From JBECKQ01 sp040235375 (GTDB lineage: Bacteria; Planctomycetota; Phycisphaerae; UBA1845), in NCBI GenBank assembly GCA_040235375.1, contig JBECKQ010000437.1:1-46299 (forward strand): 46,299 nucleotides of DNA, read 5' to 3'. Of the stretch, positions 24,559 through 32,904 are shown one piece after another. Position 1 is the stretch's first letter. Every line of letters begins with the position of its first letter. The notes under the pieces are model-generated. The model searched no databases. It saw nothing but the letters and a program-made list of their open reading frames with translations, and was not told where the DNA came from. The translations under genes were made by a program, and so were the position numbers.

Positions 24559-26646
24559 ATGCATGGTGCGGGCTTGAGCATACGCTTCGGCACAATCACG
24601 TCGATCCTGGGCATAATCGCCGCAGGTTCCGTTCTGGCCGTAGCGTCCCCAGCGGTTGCAGACGAGCAGCAAGAGGCCGAGGAAAAGAAGGCGGAGAAGC
24701 CGAAGTGGTTCACGCTCGACCGCCTCGACGCCTACCTCGAGCTGGAAAGCGAGTTCACTCAGTCGCGGATTAAATCGCAAGCCGGCCAGCGCCGGCGCCA
24801 CGACCGGGCGCAGACCGATCGCGGCTGGCGCGTTGAAGAGCGATTCGGCCTGAAGGCGGCCGGCACGATCATCGACCCCGCCGCGGTGAGCTACCAGGCC
24901 GATCTGAGCTTCGCCTTGACCCAGGCGCACTTCCACGAGCGCGGCCCGTTCTACAACGGGACGGACGACGACTCCGGCAACCTGCTGCTCTATGACGTGC
25001 GGTTCAACTTCTTCGAAGGCAAGCCTCTGTCCGGCACGGTGTACGCCATTCGCCGCAACGATCACATTGACCGCCGGTTCCAGCCGTCACTGGACGAGCG
25101 GCAGACGGGCTTCGGCACGAGCTGGAGCTACGTGCATGACAACCTGTCCATGCACCTGACCTACGACTACCTCCAGACCGACCGAACCGACAACGACGAT
25201 TACTTCGACAACGAACACTACGTCGACAGCACGCTGGACTACAGCCTGACCTACGCCTTCTCCGAGCATCACACGCTGGACTTCTCCTACGACCATGCGG
25301 AGATGCACCAGAATTACCAGGGGCTGAACCAGGGCTTCACGACCAGGCGCGACCTGTTCACGTTGGACGATCGCTTCGAATTCGGTCCGGAGGATAAGCA
25401 CGAATTGTGGACGCGGGTGCGCTGGCAGGAGGAAAGCGGCGATTTTGCCCGCGATATCTTCGAGATCAGCCCGCGCCTGTCGCTGCACCATAGCGACAAC
25501 CTCGAGACGATCTACCAGTACCAGTTCAGCCGGGACAAGTACGAGGCCTTCGACGTCGACACGCACCGGGCGGACTTTCAGCTTGTCCACCAGCTTTACA
25601 CCAACCTGACCACGACCGTCGACGTGTTCGGCCTGTACGAAGACGTCGAGGACGACGTGAAGACCACCCAGTACGGCGGCGTCGTCGACTGGCAGTACAA
25701 CCGCAAGAACCCGTACGGCCAGTTCTACGCCGATCTGTCGCTCGGCTACGACACCGAGAAGGTGCGCGGCGACAACGGATTCCGCCTCGTGCTCAACGAG
25801 TCGGGCACGTTCCGGGACCCACTGCAGATCGTACTGCGCAATCGCAACGTGCGCCTGGGGTCGATCGTCGTGACGGATGCGACGAACCGGCGGATCTACC
25901 TGACCGGGCGGGATTACGTCATCGTTCGCACCGGTGACGTGACACAACTCTATCGCGTGCCGGGCGGCAGCATCGCCGACGGCGAAACGGTGCTGATCGA
26001 CTACGAGTACGCCACGCCGGCAGGCGGCCAGATCGACACAATGCGGGTCGACTTCTCTCTCGAGCAGCGGTTCGACAACGGGTTGACGCCCTACTACCGG
26101 CTGACCTATCGGAACCAGGAGGCGGACAACGGCGCTCTCGGCTTTGCGCGCATCGCCGAGCGGCAGGATCACCACCGCATCGGCGTCAGCTACGAGAAGG
26201 AGAGGTATTCCCTCCGCGCCGAGTTCGAGGTGTACGACGACACGATCGAACCGTACAACGCCTACCACCTCGACGGGTTGTATCGCTTCATCAAGTCGAC
26301 GGCGCACTCGCTGGACGGTTCGATCCGGTTCTCGCGGTTCTTCTTCGACGACGAGTTCGACCGGCGCAACGTCAACTGGGTTGACGTTCAGGTCGATCAC
26401 CGGTGGCGACTGCGCGACGATCTCTCGACGTTCGAGCGACTGGGCTACCGCTGGGAAGATGATTCGCTACGGGGCATTACGAACGCCTGGGACTTCACAG
26501 CCGGTATCGATTACGTGCTGGGGGACCTGACGGCGCAGTTGGCGTTCGAGTATGATCGGCTGGACCTGCCGGAATCGACGGACGACGACTATGGCCTGTA
26601 TCTGCGGCTGAGAAGGGAGTTCCCGGATGTGCTCGCCAGCCGCTAG
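24559..26646 (+). CDS. Outer-membrane beta-barrel protein of the cytochrome operon
   Basis: The 695-residue protein begins with a signal peptide (about 1-34, ending PAVADE) and continues as alternating polar/aromatic strands typical of a large outer-membrane barrel (for example YSLTYAFSEHHTLDFSYDHA and LGYDTEKV). A short linker EEKKAEKPKW precedes the barrel. Around residues 426-484 lies a small beta-sandwich-like insert (LGSIVVTDATNRRIYLTGRD ... GSIADGETVLIDYEY) that divides the barrel strands. GAAGG is seven bases before the ATG. The downstream NHL gene overlaps its end by 20 bp. By context it is the porin candidate of an electron conduit; no sequence identity to MtrB or OmbB is claimed. 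Confidence 0.82.
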   Translation: MHGAGLSIRFGTITSILGIIAAGSVLAVASPAVADEQQEAEEKKAEKPKWFTLDRLDAYLELESEFTQSRIKSQAGQRRRHDRAQTDRGWRVEERFGLKAAGTIIDPAAVSYQADLSFALTQAHFHERGPFYNGTDDDSGNLLLYDVRFNFFEGKPLSGTVYAIRRNDHIDRRFQPSLDERQTGFGTSWSYVHDNLSMHLTYDYLQTDRTDNDDYFDNEHYVDSTLDYSLTYAFSEHHTLDFSYDHAEMHQNYQGLNQGFTTRRDLFTLDDRFEFGPEDKHELWTRVRWQEESGDFARDIFEISPRLSLHHSDNLETIYQYQFSRDKYEAFDVDTHRADFQLVHQLYTNLTTTVDVFGLYEDVEDDVKTTQYGGVVDWQYNRKNPYGQFYADLSLGYDTEKVRGDNGFRLVLNESGTFRDPLQIVLRNRNVRLGSIVVTDATNRRIYLTGRDYVIVRTGDVTQLYRVPGGSIADGETVLIDYEYATPAGGQIDTMRVDFSLEQRFDNGLTPYYRLTYRNQEADNGALGFARIAERQDHHRIGVSYEKERYSLRAEFEVYDDTIEPYNAYHLDGLYRFIKSTAHSLDGSIRFSRFFFDDEFDRRNVNWVDVQVDHRWRLRDDLSTFERLGYRWEDDSLRGITNAWDFTAGIDYVLGDLTAQLAFEYDRLDLPESTDDDYGLYLRLRREFPDVLASR

Positions 26647-27685
26647 GCGTACGATCCTGCTGTGCTCCGCCGGACTGCTGGCGACGGCGTTGTGCGTTGC
26701 AGCACCGGGCTGCGCGCGGCCGGAGGGCCAGGTCTTCGAGCCCCTGGCCAAGCCGATGGTCTGGCCGGCCCCGCCCGAGGAACCGCGAATCCGACTTGTA
26801 GGGGCCATCTCCGGCAGTGGTGACCTGAAGGCCGCCCAGTCGGGAATGGAGGTCTTCAAGGAGATGATCCGCGGCCGCCGCGGCGAGATCGCGATGACCT
26901 CGCCGCATTCGATCGCCGTGGCGCCGGGGCCAAAGCTGGGGGTCACGGACGTGGGCCAGGCCGCGGTGCACATTATCGATCTTGAGAGGCGCACCCACGT
27001 GCTCGTCTCCGGCGTCGAGGACGAACTGTTTGAAACGCCGATCGGCGTGTGCTGGGCGGGCAACCGGCTGTTCGTGACCGACGCCGGCCGGCAGGAGGTG
27101 TTTGAGCTGGATGCGAGCGGAGGATTCCACAACCGCTTCGGCGCAACCGAGTTGAAGAGGCCGGTGGGCATTGCCTACGTCGCCACGCGCGATCAGCTCT
27201 ACGTCGTTGACGGCGGGGCCCACGATATCGCGGTCTTCGGCCTCGACGGCGGGCTTGTCCGGCGAATGGGCGGGCACGGCACCGAGCCGGGCGAGTTCAA
27301 CTATCCGTCGCACATCTGCTGGGACGGCGGGGATCGAATTGCCGTCGCGGATTCGGCCAATTTCCGCGTCCAGATTCTCGACCTCGACGGGCAGTGCATC
27401 ACGGTTTTCGGCACCAAGGGCGACGCGGCCGGAAACTTCGCCCTGCCGAAGGGTGTGGCATTCGACAGCGATCACCACGTTTACGTGGTTGACTCGCAGT
27501 TCGAGAACGTGCAGATATTCACGCAAGAGGGCCAACTGCTGCTGGCATTCGGCCGGGAAGGAAGCGGCCTGGGTCGGTTCGCGCTGCCGGCGGGGCTCGC
27601 AATAGACAAGCAGGATGAGATATGGGTGGCGGACTCGGCCAATCATCGAATCCAGGTGTTCGACTATCTGAGGGATGCAGGATGA
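26627..27685 (+). CDS. NHL-repeat (six-bladed beta-propeller) lipoprotein 1
   Basis: The 352-residue protein has a hydrophobic leader ending VAAPGCARP, probably a lipid-attachment Cys. After it come NHL-type blades (about 80-350) with recurrent VTDVGQAAVHIIDL, VTDAGRQEVFELD, VVDGGAHDIAVFG, VADSANFRVQILD, VVDSQFENVQIF and VADSANHRIQVFD. These make a six-bladed propeller, normally a binding platform rather than an enzyme. It overlaps the barrel gene by 20 bp and the 12-haem cytochrome gene by an ATGA, so the three are translated as one unit. A scaffold or surface partner of the cytochromes is the likeliest role. Confidence 0.88.
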   Translation: MCSPAARRTILLCSAGLLATALCVAAPGCARPEGQVFEPLAKPMVWPAPPEEPRIRLVGAISGSGDLKAAQSGMEVFKEMIRGRRGEIAMTSPHSIAVAPGPKLGVTDVGQAAVHIIDLERRTHVLVSGVEDELFETPIGVCWAGNRLFVTDAGRQEVFELDASGGFHNRFGATELKRPVGIAYVATRDQLYVVDGGAHDIAVFGLDGGLVRRMGGHGTEPGEFNYPSHICWDGGDRIAVADSANFRVQILDLDGQCITVFGTKGDAAGNFALPKGVAFDSDHHVYVVDSQFENVQIFTQEGQLLLAFGREGSGLGRFALPAGLAIDKQDEIWVADSANHRIQVFDYLRDAG

Positions 27686-29481
27686 ATCGGGCACGACTAT
27701 TGGGGCTGCTCGGCTGCGTGGTCGCGGCGACGGCGATCGCCGATGAATCGGTGGTCAACTCGCCGCACGACCTGTCGGCCCGAAGCCCGCACCGGATCCG
27801 GGCGGTCAACGAAGACCAGGTATGCGTTTTCTGCCATGCCCCGCATAACGCCGCGCCGCAGACGCCGCTGTGGAACCGCGAAAACCCGGAAACCTACTAC
27901 CGGATCTACGAGAGCTCGACGACGGACGCGCGCATCGACCAGCCGTACGGCGCGTCGAAAATGTGCCTGAGCTGCCACGACGGCTCGCTGGCCCTCGGCA
28001 ACGTGCTGTCGCGGCCGGTCTCGCAGCCGATCGTCATGACGGCCAGGACCATGCCGCCCGGCCCGTACGGCGAGGATGCCGATCTGACCAACGATCTGTC
28101 CGACGATCATCCCATCAGCTTCCGTTACGACCGGCAGCTCTCCAACGTGGACCATCAGATTCGGCCGCCCGAGGTCGTCACGCAGGATCTTCCCCTGGGC
28201 GTACACCGCGAAGTGCAGTGCACGACCTGCCACGATCCGCACAACAATGAGCTCGGCGATTTCCTCAACGTGACCGACGAGTACTCGGCGATCTGCGTGG
28301 CCTGCCACGACATGGACGGCTGGCGCTATGGCTCCCACGCGGTGAGCAACAAGCGGACGCCGGGGCGCGTGGTCGACCCTCGCCAGCGGCTCAAGTACCA
28401 CACGGTCTCGGACAATGCTTGTGCCAACTGCCACCGAATCCATTCGGCCCCGAAGCGGGAGCGCCTGTTGCGTTACGTCCGCGAGGAGGAAGGCTGCCTG
28501 AACTGCCACAGCGGCGACGTCGCCCGTTACAACATCGCCGCCGACATCCGCAAGAGCTCGAGTCACGACCCTGACCCCCGGACCGGCGTACACGATCCGG
28601 CGGAGACGCCGTTCACCATGGCTCGGCACGTCGAGTGCGTCGACTGCCACAATCCGCACGCTTCGCGGACGCGAAACATCGGGGCGGTGCGCGGCACGTT
28701 CGGCCAGATCGTGAAGGGGCCGAACGAGAACGTGCCCGGCATCACGATCACCGGCCGGGCGATCGAGGATTCCCGGTTCCTCTACGAAATCTGCTTCAAG
28801 TGCCATGGCGACGGGCTGTTCCGCCCGCGCATCGTCACCCCGCGGCAAATCACGCAGACGAACAAGCGGCTGGAGTTCATGCCCGGCAATCCCTCGTATC
28901 ACCCCGTTGCCATACCGTTGCGGCGCGACGCGTCACCCAGCCTGATCGCTCCCTTGCGAGCAGGAAGCATTATCACCTGCATTGACTGCCACAACAGCGA
29001 CAATTCGCGATTCGCGGGTGGAACGGGCGCGAACGGGCCGCATGGATCGCTCTACGATCCGCTGCTGGTCCGGAACTTCGACACCGCCGATTTAACGGCG
29101 GAAAGCGCGCAGGCGTACTCGCTGTGCTATGGGTGCCACGCCCGCGACAGCATTCTGAACAACGAGAGCTTTTCGCTGCACCGCGTGCACATCGTGGATG
29201 CCCGCACGCCCTGCAGCGTTTGTCACACTGTCCACGGCATCTATCGCGGGCAAGGCAACGCGGTGAACCACAGCAGCCTGATCAATTTCGATCTGTCGGT
29301 GGTGACCCCGGCGGATACGCCGCAAGGAAGACGACTCCAGTATGAGGACACGGGACGGCTGTCGGGCAATTGCACGCTGACCTGCCACGGCATGACGCAC
29401 ATCAATTTCCCGTACGCCAACGCCGCGGCCAAGAGCACGTCCGCTCGACTGCGTAACAGCTTCCCGGGAGTGAAACGATGA
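27682..29481 (+). CDS. Dodecahaem c-type cytochrome (11 CxxCH plus one CxxxCH)
   Basis: The 599-residue protein has a signal peptide (about 1-20) and then haem-binding motifs spread over residues 48-568: CVFCH, CLSCH, CTTCH, CVACH, CANCH, CLNCH, CVDCH, CFKCH, CIDCH, CYGCH, CSVCH and a final non-canonical CTLTCH. Several are doubled-CXXCH type with an extra His three residues later (CHAPH, CHDPH, CHRIH, CHNPH, CHTVH). No lipobox or membrane segment is seen, so it is periplasmic or exported. The ATG overlaps the upstream stop and the stop overlaps the next ATG. A long, evenly haem-studded chain of this kind suits electron transport over distance. Confidence 0.93.
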   Translation: MNRARLLGLLGCVVAATAIADESVVNSPHDLSARSPHRIRAVNEDQVCVFCHAPHNAAPQTPLWNRENPETYYRIYESSTTDARIDQPYGASKMCLSCHDGSLALGNVLSRPVSQPIVMTARTMPPGPYGEDADLTNDLSDDHPISFRYDRQLSNVDHQIRPPEVVTQDLPLGVHREVQCTTCHDPHNNELGDFLNVTDEYSAICVACHDMDGWRYGSHAVSNKRTPGRVVDPRQRLKYHTVSDNACANCHRIHSAPKRERLLRYVREEEGCLNCHSGDVARYNIAADIRKSSSHDPDPRTGVHDPAETPFTMARHVECVDCHNPHASRTRNIGAVRGTFGQIVKGPNENVPGITITGRAIEDSRFLYEICFKCHGDGLFRPRIVTPRQITQTNKRLEFMPGNPSYHPVAIPLRRDASPSLIAPLRAGSIITCIDCHNSDNSRFAGGTGANGPHGSLYDPLLVRNFDTADLTAESAQAYSLCYGCHARDSILNNESFSLHRVHIVDARTPCSVCHTVHGIYRGQGNAVNHSSLINFDLSVVTPADTPQGRRLQYEDTGRLSGNCTLTCHGMTHINFPYANAAAKSTSARLRNSFPGVKR

Positions 29482-30062
29482 AGCGCAAGACGACGGCTGT
29501 CGGTGCATCGTTGATATTCTTGGTGTCGTTCGTGTGCGGACTGGCTTTTGCCGATCTGAAGGGCTCCGTGCACGACTTCAGCTCACCGAAGTGGAAAGGC
29601 GTCGACCAGTGCGGCGTCTGCCACATGCCGCAGACCAAGGAGGCGGTGCCACCGCTGTGGGACACCCGCGTCGATCTGTCCCGGCGCTTCGGCAAGATGT
29701 CGATGCGCAAGGCGGATCCGGGTATGGGCACACTGGCCTGCTTGCGCTGTCACGACGGCACGATCGCCAAGGACGCCACGGGCGCGGCCATTCGCGACAT
29801 CGACTATCCCACAATGGCCAGCCCGCTGCGCTTCGGCATGGGCCATGGCCGCAGCGATCACCCCGTCGGCGTGGAGTATCCCCAGTTCGACCCCGAATAC
29901 CGCCCGACGACGTTCGTTCTGGCGGGCTGGAAAGTCACGCTGCCGGACGGCAAGGTGGAATGCAGCTCGTGCCATGACCCGCACGCCTTCTCGGGCGAGA
30001 AGTACCTTCTGCGCATGAGCAATTCGGGCAGCGCGCTGTGCCTTACATGCCACAAGAAGTGA
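29478..30062 (+). CDS. Tetrahaem c-type cytochrome
   Basis: The 194-residue protein has a signal peptide (about 1-26, ending GLAFAD) and four CxxCH sites: CGVCH, CLRCH, CSSCH and CLTCH. The arrangement of CHMPQTKEAVPPLWDTR and CLRCHDGTIAKD parallels the first part of the neighbouring 12-haem protein (CHAPH...PLWN, CLSCHDGSLA), so the two probably share ancestry. Its start overlaps the 12-haem stop by 4 bp. It is likely periplasmic and may shuttle electrons between the inner-membrane side and the conduit. Confidence 0.92.
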   Translation: MKRKTTAVGASLIFLVSFVCGLAFADLKGSVHDFSSPKWKGVDQCGVCHMPQTKEAVPPLWDTRVDLSRRFGKMSMRKADPGMGTLACLRCHDGTIAKDATGAAIRDIDYPTMASPLRFGMGHGRSDHPVGVEYPQFDPEYRPTTFVLAGWKVTLPDGKVECSSCHDPHAFSGEKYLLRMSNSGSALCLTCHKK

Positions 30063-30072
30063 CGGTGCGAAC

Positions 30073-31200
30073 GTGTCGTCACGAGCCAAATCCGGGTGGA
30101 TAATCGACAGTCGCAGGATTGCCGCGAGCGTCCGCTCCCTTACGATCGCGGCTCTGATTGTGCTGGGCGCATTCAGCGGATGCGCGTCGCCGCAGGCCAA
30201 GGTTGATCTGGTCTACTTTCCGCCCCCTCCGGTCACGGCGCACGCCGTTCACCTGCTGTCGTTCAACAACCTCGGCGATCTGGCGCCGGCCGAACAGAGC
30301 TGGCTGAGCGTGCTTCGCGGGGCGACGGGGGGACCTTTCGTCACCACGCCGGCCGGCATGGCCTATCGTGACGACGTGCTTTACATCTGCGACATCGGCC
30401 AGAACGTCGTGCACCGCTGGAACCTGCAGGACCGCGCCGGACGAAGACTCGGCGAGGGGCAACTCGTCAAGCCGGTGGACGTGGCGGTGGATGAAGCGGG
30501 CGTCGTCTACGTGGCGGACACTGGACTGGCGGAGGTCGTCGCAATCGGATCCGATGGCAAGATCGCGCGGCGGCTCAAGCCACCGGATCGTGAAGGCTAC
30601 CGGCCGGTGGCTGCAGCCGTCCACGGCCAGAAGCTGTGCGTCGCCGATATTCACGACCACCGGGTGGACGTGTTCGCGACGGATGACGGTCGGCTGCTGG
30701 ACAGTTTTGGCGGCGCCGGGGACGCGCCGGGTGAGTTCTTCTATCCCGTGGACCTGGCGTTCACCCCCGACGGCCGACTGTGCGTGCTGGAGATGATGAA
30801 CCCCCGCGTCCAGGTCTTCGACATCGATGCCGGCCATTCGCTGGTGACCACGTTCGGCAAGCCGGGGGATCGGTACGGGGCGTTGGGCAAGCCCAAACGG
30901 ATCGAGGTGGGGCCGGACGGCGTCGTGTTCATTGCGGACGTGGGATTCGCCTACATCCAACTATTCGACTTGCAGGGCCGTCTGCTGATGCTGCTGGGCA
31001 GCGGAGGCGAGGGGCACGCCGCCACGCCAATGCCCAGCGGCCTGGCGATCGCCGGCAGCCTGCCCGAGCCGCTCGCTGGGTTGGTGCCGACGGACTTCGA
31101 AGCATCGTACTTCCTGTTCGCGTCCAACAGCGTCGGATCGGAGCGGGTGAGCCTGTATGCCATCGGGCTCGGCCGGCCGGCGGCGACGACAGGCCAGTAA
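30073..31200 (+). CDS. NHL-repeat (six-bladed beta-propeller) lipoprotein 2
   Basis: The 375-residue protein has an N-terminal leader with lipobox FSGCAS (Cys near residue 37) and NHL blades from about residue 90 on, for example ICDIGQNVVHRWNL, VADTGLAEVVAIG, VADIHDHRVDVFATD and IADVGFAYIQLFDL. It begins at a GTG 10 bp after the tetrahaem stop and is the last gene of the operon. It is a paralogue of the first NHL protein in architecture but diverged in sequence. It is probably an outer-membrane-anchored scaffold with unknown ligand. Confidence 0.88.
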   Translation: MSSRAKSGWIIDSRRIAASVRSLTIAALIVLGAFSGCASPQAKVDLVYFPPPPVTAHAVHLLSFNNLGDLAPAEQSWLSVLRGATGGPFVTTPAGMAYRDDVLYICDIGQNVVHRWNLQDRAGRRLGEGQLVKPVDVAVDEAGVVYVADTGLAEVVAIGSDGKIARRLKPPDREGYRPVAAAVHGQKLCVADIHDHRVDVFATDDGRLLDSFGGAGDAPGEFFYPVDLAFTPDGRLCVLEMMNPRVQVFDIDAGHSLVTTFGKPGDRYGALGKPKRIEVGPDGVVFIADVGFAYIQLFDLQGRLLMLLGSGGEGHAATPMPSGLAIAGSLPEPLAGLVPTDFEASYFLFASNSVGSERVSLYAIGLGRPAATTGQ

Positions 31201-31225
31201 GGGTCGTCCAACGGGCATGAAATAC

Positions 31226-31250
31226 AACGGCCCCGCAAGAACGGCCGTTT
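31226..31250. terminator. Hairpin between convergent cytochrome-island genes
   Basis: AACGGCC and GGCCGTT pair around a ten-base loop and are followed by TT and G-rich DNA. The hairpin lies between the stop of the plus-strand operon (31200) and the stop of the minus-strand cytochrome (31330), so it may terminate from one or both sides. The T-run is short. Confidence 0.4.
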
Positions 31251-31329
31251 GGGGTCGCTCTTGCGAGGCCTTCATCTGTTCGACATCTTCGGCACGCCAC
31301 CGCGCCAGGCGGCGCGAGCCGAACGTCGG

Positions 31330-32001
31330 TCATTCACTCTTCAGCTTCAACTCCACGTGCTCGTGGACGACCTCCGGGTTCTTCATTTCCTTCTCGAAGT
31401 CGATCTTCTTGTTCTCGTCGTAGGTGGGGCTCTTGTCGTTGTGGCACTTCTGGCACGTCTCGGTGGTGACCGCCTCCAAGCCTTCCTTATGGAATTCCTC
31501 GAAGGTGTATTTGCGCTTCTCTTTCATGACCGTTTTCATGGTGTCGCCGTAGATGGAGCCGGGGCCGTGGCAGTCCTCGCAGCCGACGCCCTCGAAGTTC
31601 TCCATCTTCTTGGCGGCTTTCTCGTCCTCGGGAATCGCGTAGCCGCCGGGCTTGTCGTAGCCCACAGTGTGGCACTCGAGGCACTTGGCGTCCTTGGTGT
31701 AATCCTTGTCCGGCTCGAGGTTGAATTTCTTCTTGGCCTCCGCATCCTCGCCCGCCTTGAGAACGTTGAACGCCTTGGCGTGCGGCGTGTCGCTCCAGGA
31801 CTTGTACTCCTTGAAGTGGCACATCTTGCATTTGTTGCTGCCGACGTATTCCGGCGTCTTCTCCTCCTGGCCGAGTGCGCTCGCGGCGAGGTGCGTCGCG
31901 ACCAGCGCGCTATCGCTCGGGGCCGCATTGCCACTTTGAGTGACGAGCAAGCCGACAGAGACGGCCGCGACCATGACGACGATCGCGTACTTGAGCTTCA
32001 T
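31330..32001 (-). CDS. Cytochrome c554-like tetrahaem protein
   Basis: The 223-residue protein has a signal peptide (about 1-26) and four CxxCH sites, CKMCH, CLECH, CEDCH and CQKCH. The pattern YVGSNKCKMCHFKEYKSW...CLECHTVGYDKPGG...NFEGVGCEDCHGPGS matches the cytochrome c554 family, whose best-known member accepts electrons from hydroxylamine oxidoreductase in nitrifiers. AAGGAGG lies seven bases before the ATG, one of the strongest ribosome sites in the window. The protein is very rich in Lys and Glu. It converges on the NHL/cytochrome operon. No hydroxylamine oxidoreductase gene is nearby, so a general redox role is inferred. Confidence 0.9.
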   Translation of the reverse strand: MKLKYAIVVMVAAVSVGLLVTQSGNAAPSDSALVATHLAASALGQEEKTPEYVGSNKCKMCHFKEYKSWSDTPHAKAFNVLKAGEDAEAKKKFNLEPDKDYTKDAKCLECHTVGYDKPGGYAIPEDEKAAKKMENFEGVGCEDCHGPGSIYGDTMKTVMKEKRKYTFEEFHKEGLEAVTTETCQKCHNDKSPTYDENKKIDFEKEMKNPEVVHEHVELKLKSE

Positions 32002-32312
32002 CTGTGATCCTCCTTTTTGAGACGGTGATTCCAAAATCTGTGGTCATCGAAGACGATGCTGTCGGCCGGGACCGCGCTTCCCGAAAGGCACTTGCGTCGG
32101 CGGTCATCGCCGGAATCGCAAATACCCGAAGCCACCGACTCGCACCCTCTCCATTACAGGCGGATCGCGGCAGTTGTCAATCAGGGCCGCCCCCGGCTCG
32201 ACCGCGAGCCGAGCCATCGCGCGGAGTCCACACAGGGCGTCGGAGACTCAGACCTGGATGGCGGCGATTCGTTAGGCGTTAACAGGGGCAGCGTGGCAGT
32301 GTTACACGGCTG
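32002..32312. other. Intergenic region between smpB and the c554-like gene
   Basis: No gene was found in these 311 bp. A perfect hairpin GGCTCG/CGAGCC with an ACCG loop at 32195-32210 lies about 100 bp downstream of the smpB stop but lacks a T-run. I looked for tmRNA near smpB and saw no tRNA-like ends. Confidence 0.4.
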
Positions 32313-32780
32313 TCACCTTCTGCGCATCGCCCGGTCGATCTCGCGCTTCTGCTCCTTTTTCTTGAGGTCCTGGCGGCGGTCCGAATGCGTTTTCCCCCGG
32401 GCAACGGCGATCTGGACCTTGCAGAAACCGCGCTCGTTGAAGTACACGCGGAGCGGCACGAGCGTCTGCCCCCGCTGGAGCACCTTGGGCAGCAGCTTGC
32501 GGATTTCGGCCTTGCGCAGTAAGAGTTTGCGCGGCCGGGTGGGCTCGTGATTCATCACGTTCCCATGGGTGTACGGGGCGACGTTAAAACCGACGAGCCA
32601 GATTTCCTCGCCGTCGATACGGGCGTAGGCCTCGTCGAGGGAGGCGTTTCCAGCCCGCAGGCTTTTGACCTCCGTTCCCTGAAGGGCGATACCGCACTCG
32701 ATCTTTTCAAGTATCTGATACTTGAAAGAGGCCTTCTTGTTGCGGATCACAGGCCGCTGGGTGCTAGCCGATTTAGCCAT
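32313..32780 (-). CDS. smpB: SsrA-binding protein SmpB
   Basis: SmpB binds tmRNA and brings it to stalled ribosomes for trans-translation. The 155-residue protein shows the family core, with KYQILEKIECGIALQGTEVKSLR, NASLDEAYARIDGEEIWL, NVAPYTHGNVMNHEPTRPRKLLL and VPLRVYFNERGFCKVQIAVARGK. The basic C-terminal tail KTHSDRRQDLKKKEQKREIDRAMRRR inserts into the ribosome in characterised homologues. Length is normal. Confidence 0.97.
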   Translation of the reverse strand: MAKSASTQRPVIRNKKASFKYQILEKIECGIALQGTEVKSLRAGNASLDEAYARIDGEEIWLVGFNVAPYTHGNVMNHEPTRPRKLLLRKAEIRKLLPKVLQRGQTLVPLRVYFNERGFCKVQIAVARGKTHSDRRQDLKKKEQKREIDRAMRRR

Positions 32781-32904
32781 AAATTCATTCTTCAGCTAGA
32801 CTTACGATATGACCGTGTCGTCATTGGCCGCAAATGTTCTCCGCCCACGGCCATAAGCCGATTTTTACCTGAGGGGCTGGAGTTGGCAACTGGACATCCT
32901 CGAT

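Noticed and set aside
22829..32001. Anammox or nitrification cluster
   Set aside because: The c554-like protein and planctomycete setting suggested it, but no hydrazine synthase, hydroxylamine/hydrazine oxidoreductase octahaem or nitrite reductase gene is in the window.
32002..32312. Possible ssrA (tmRNA) gene next to smpB
   Set aside because: No tRNA-like acceptor ends, T-loop GGTTCGA or tag reading frame could be found.
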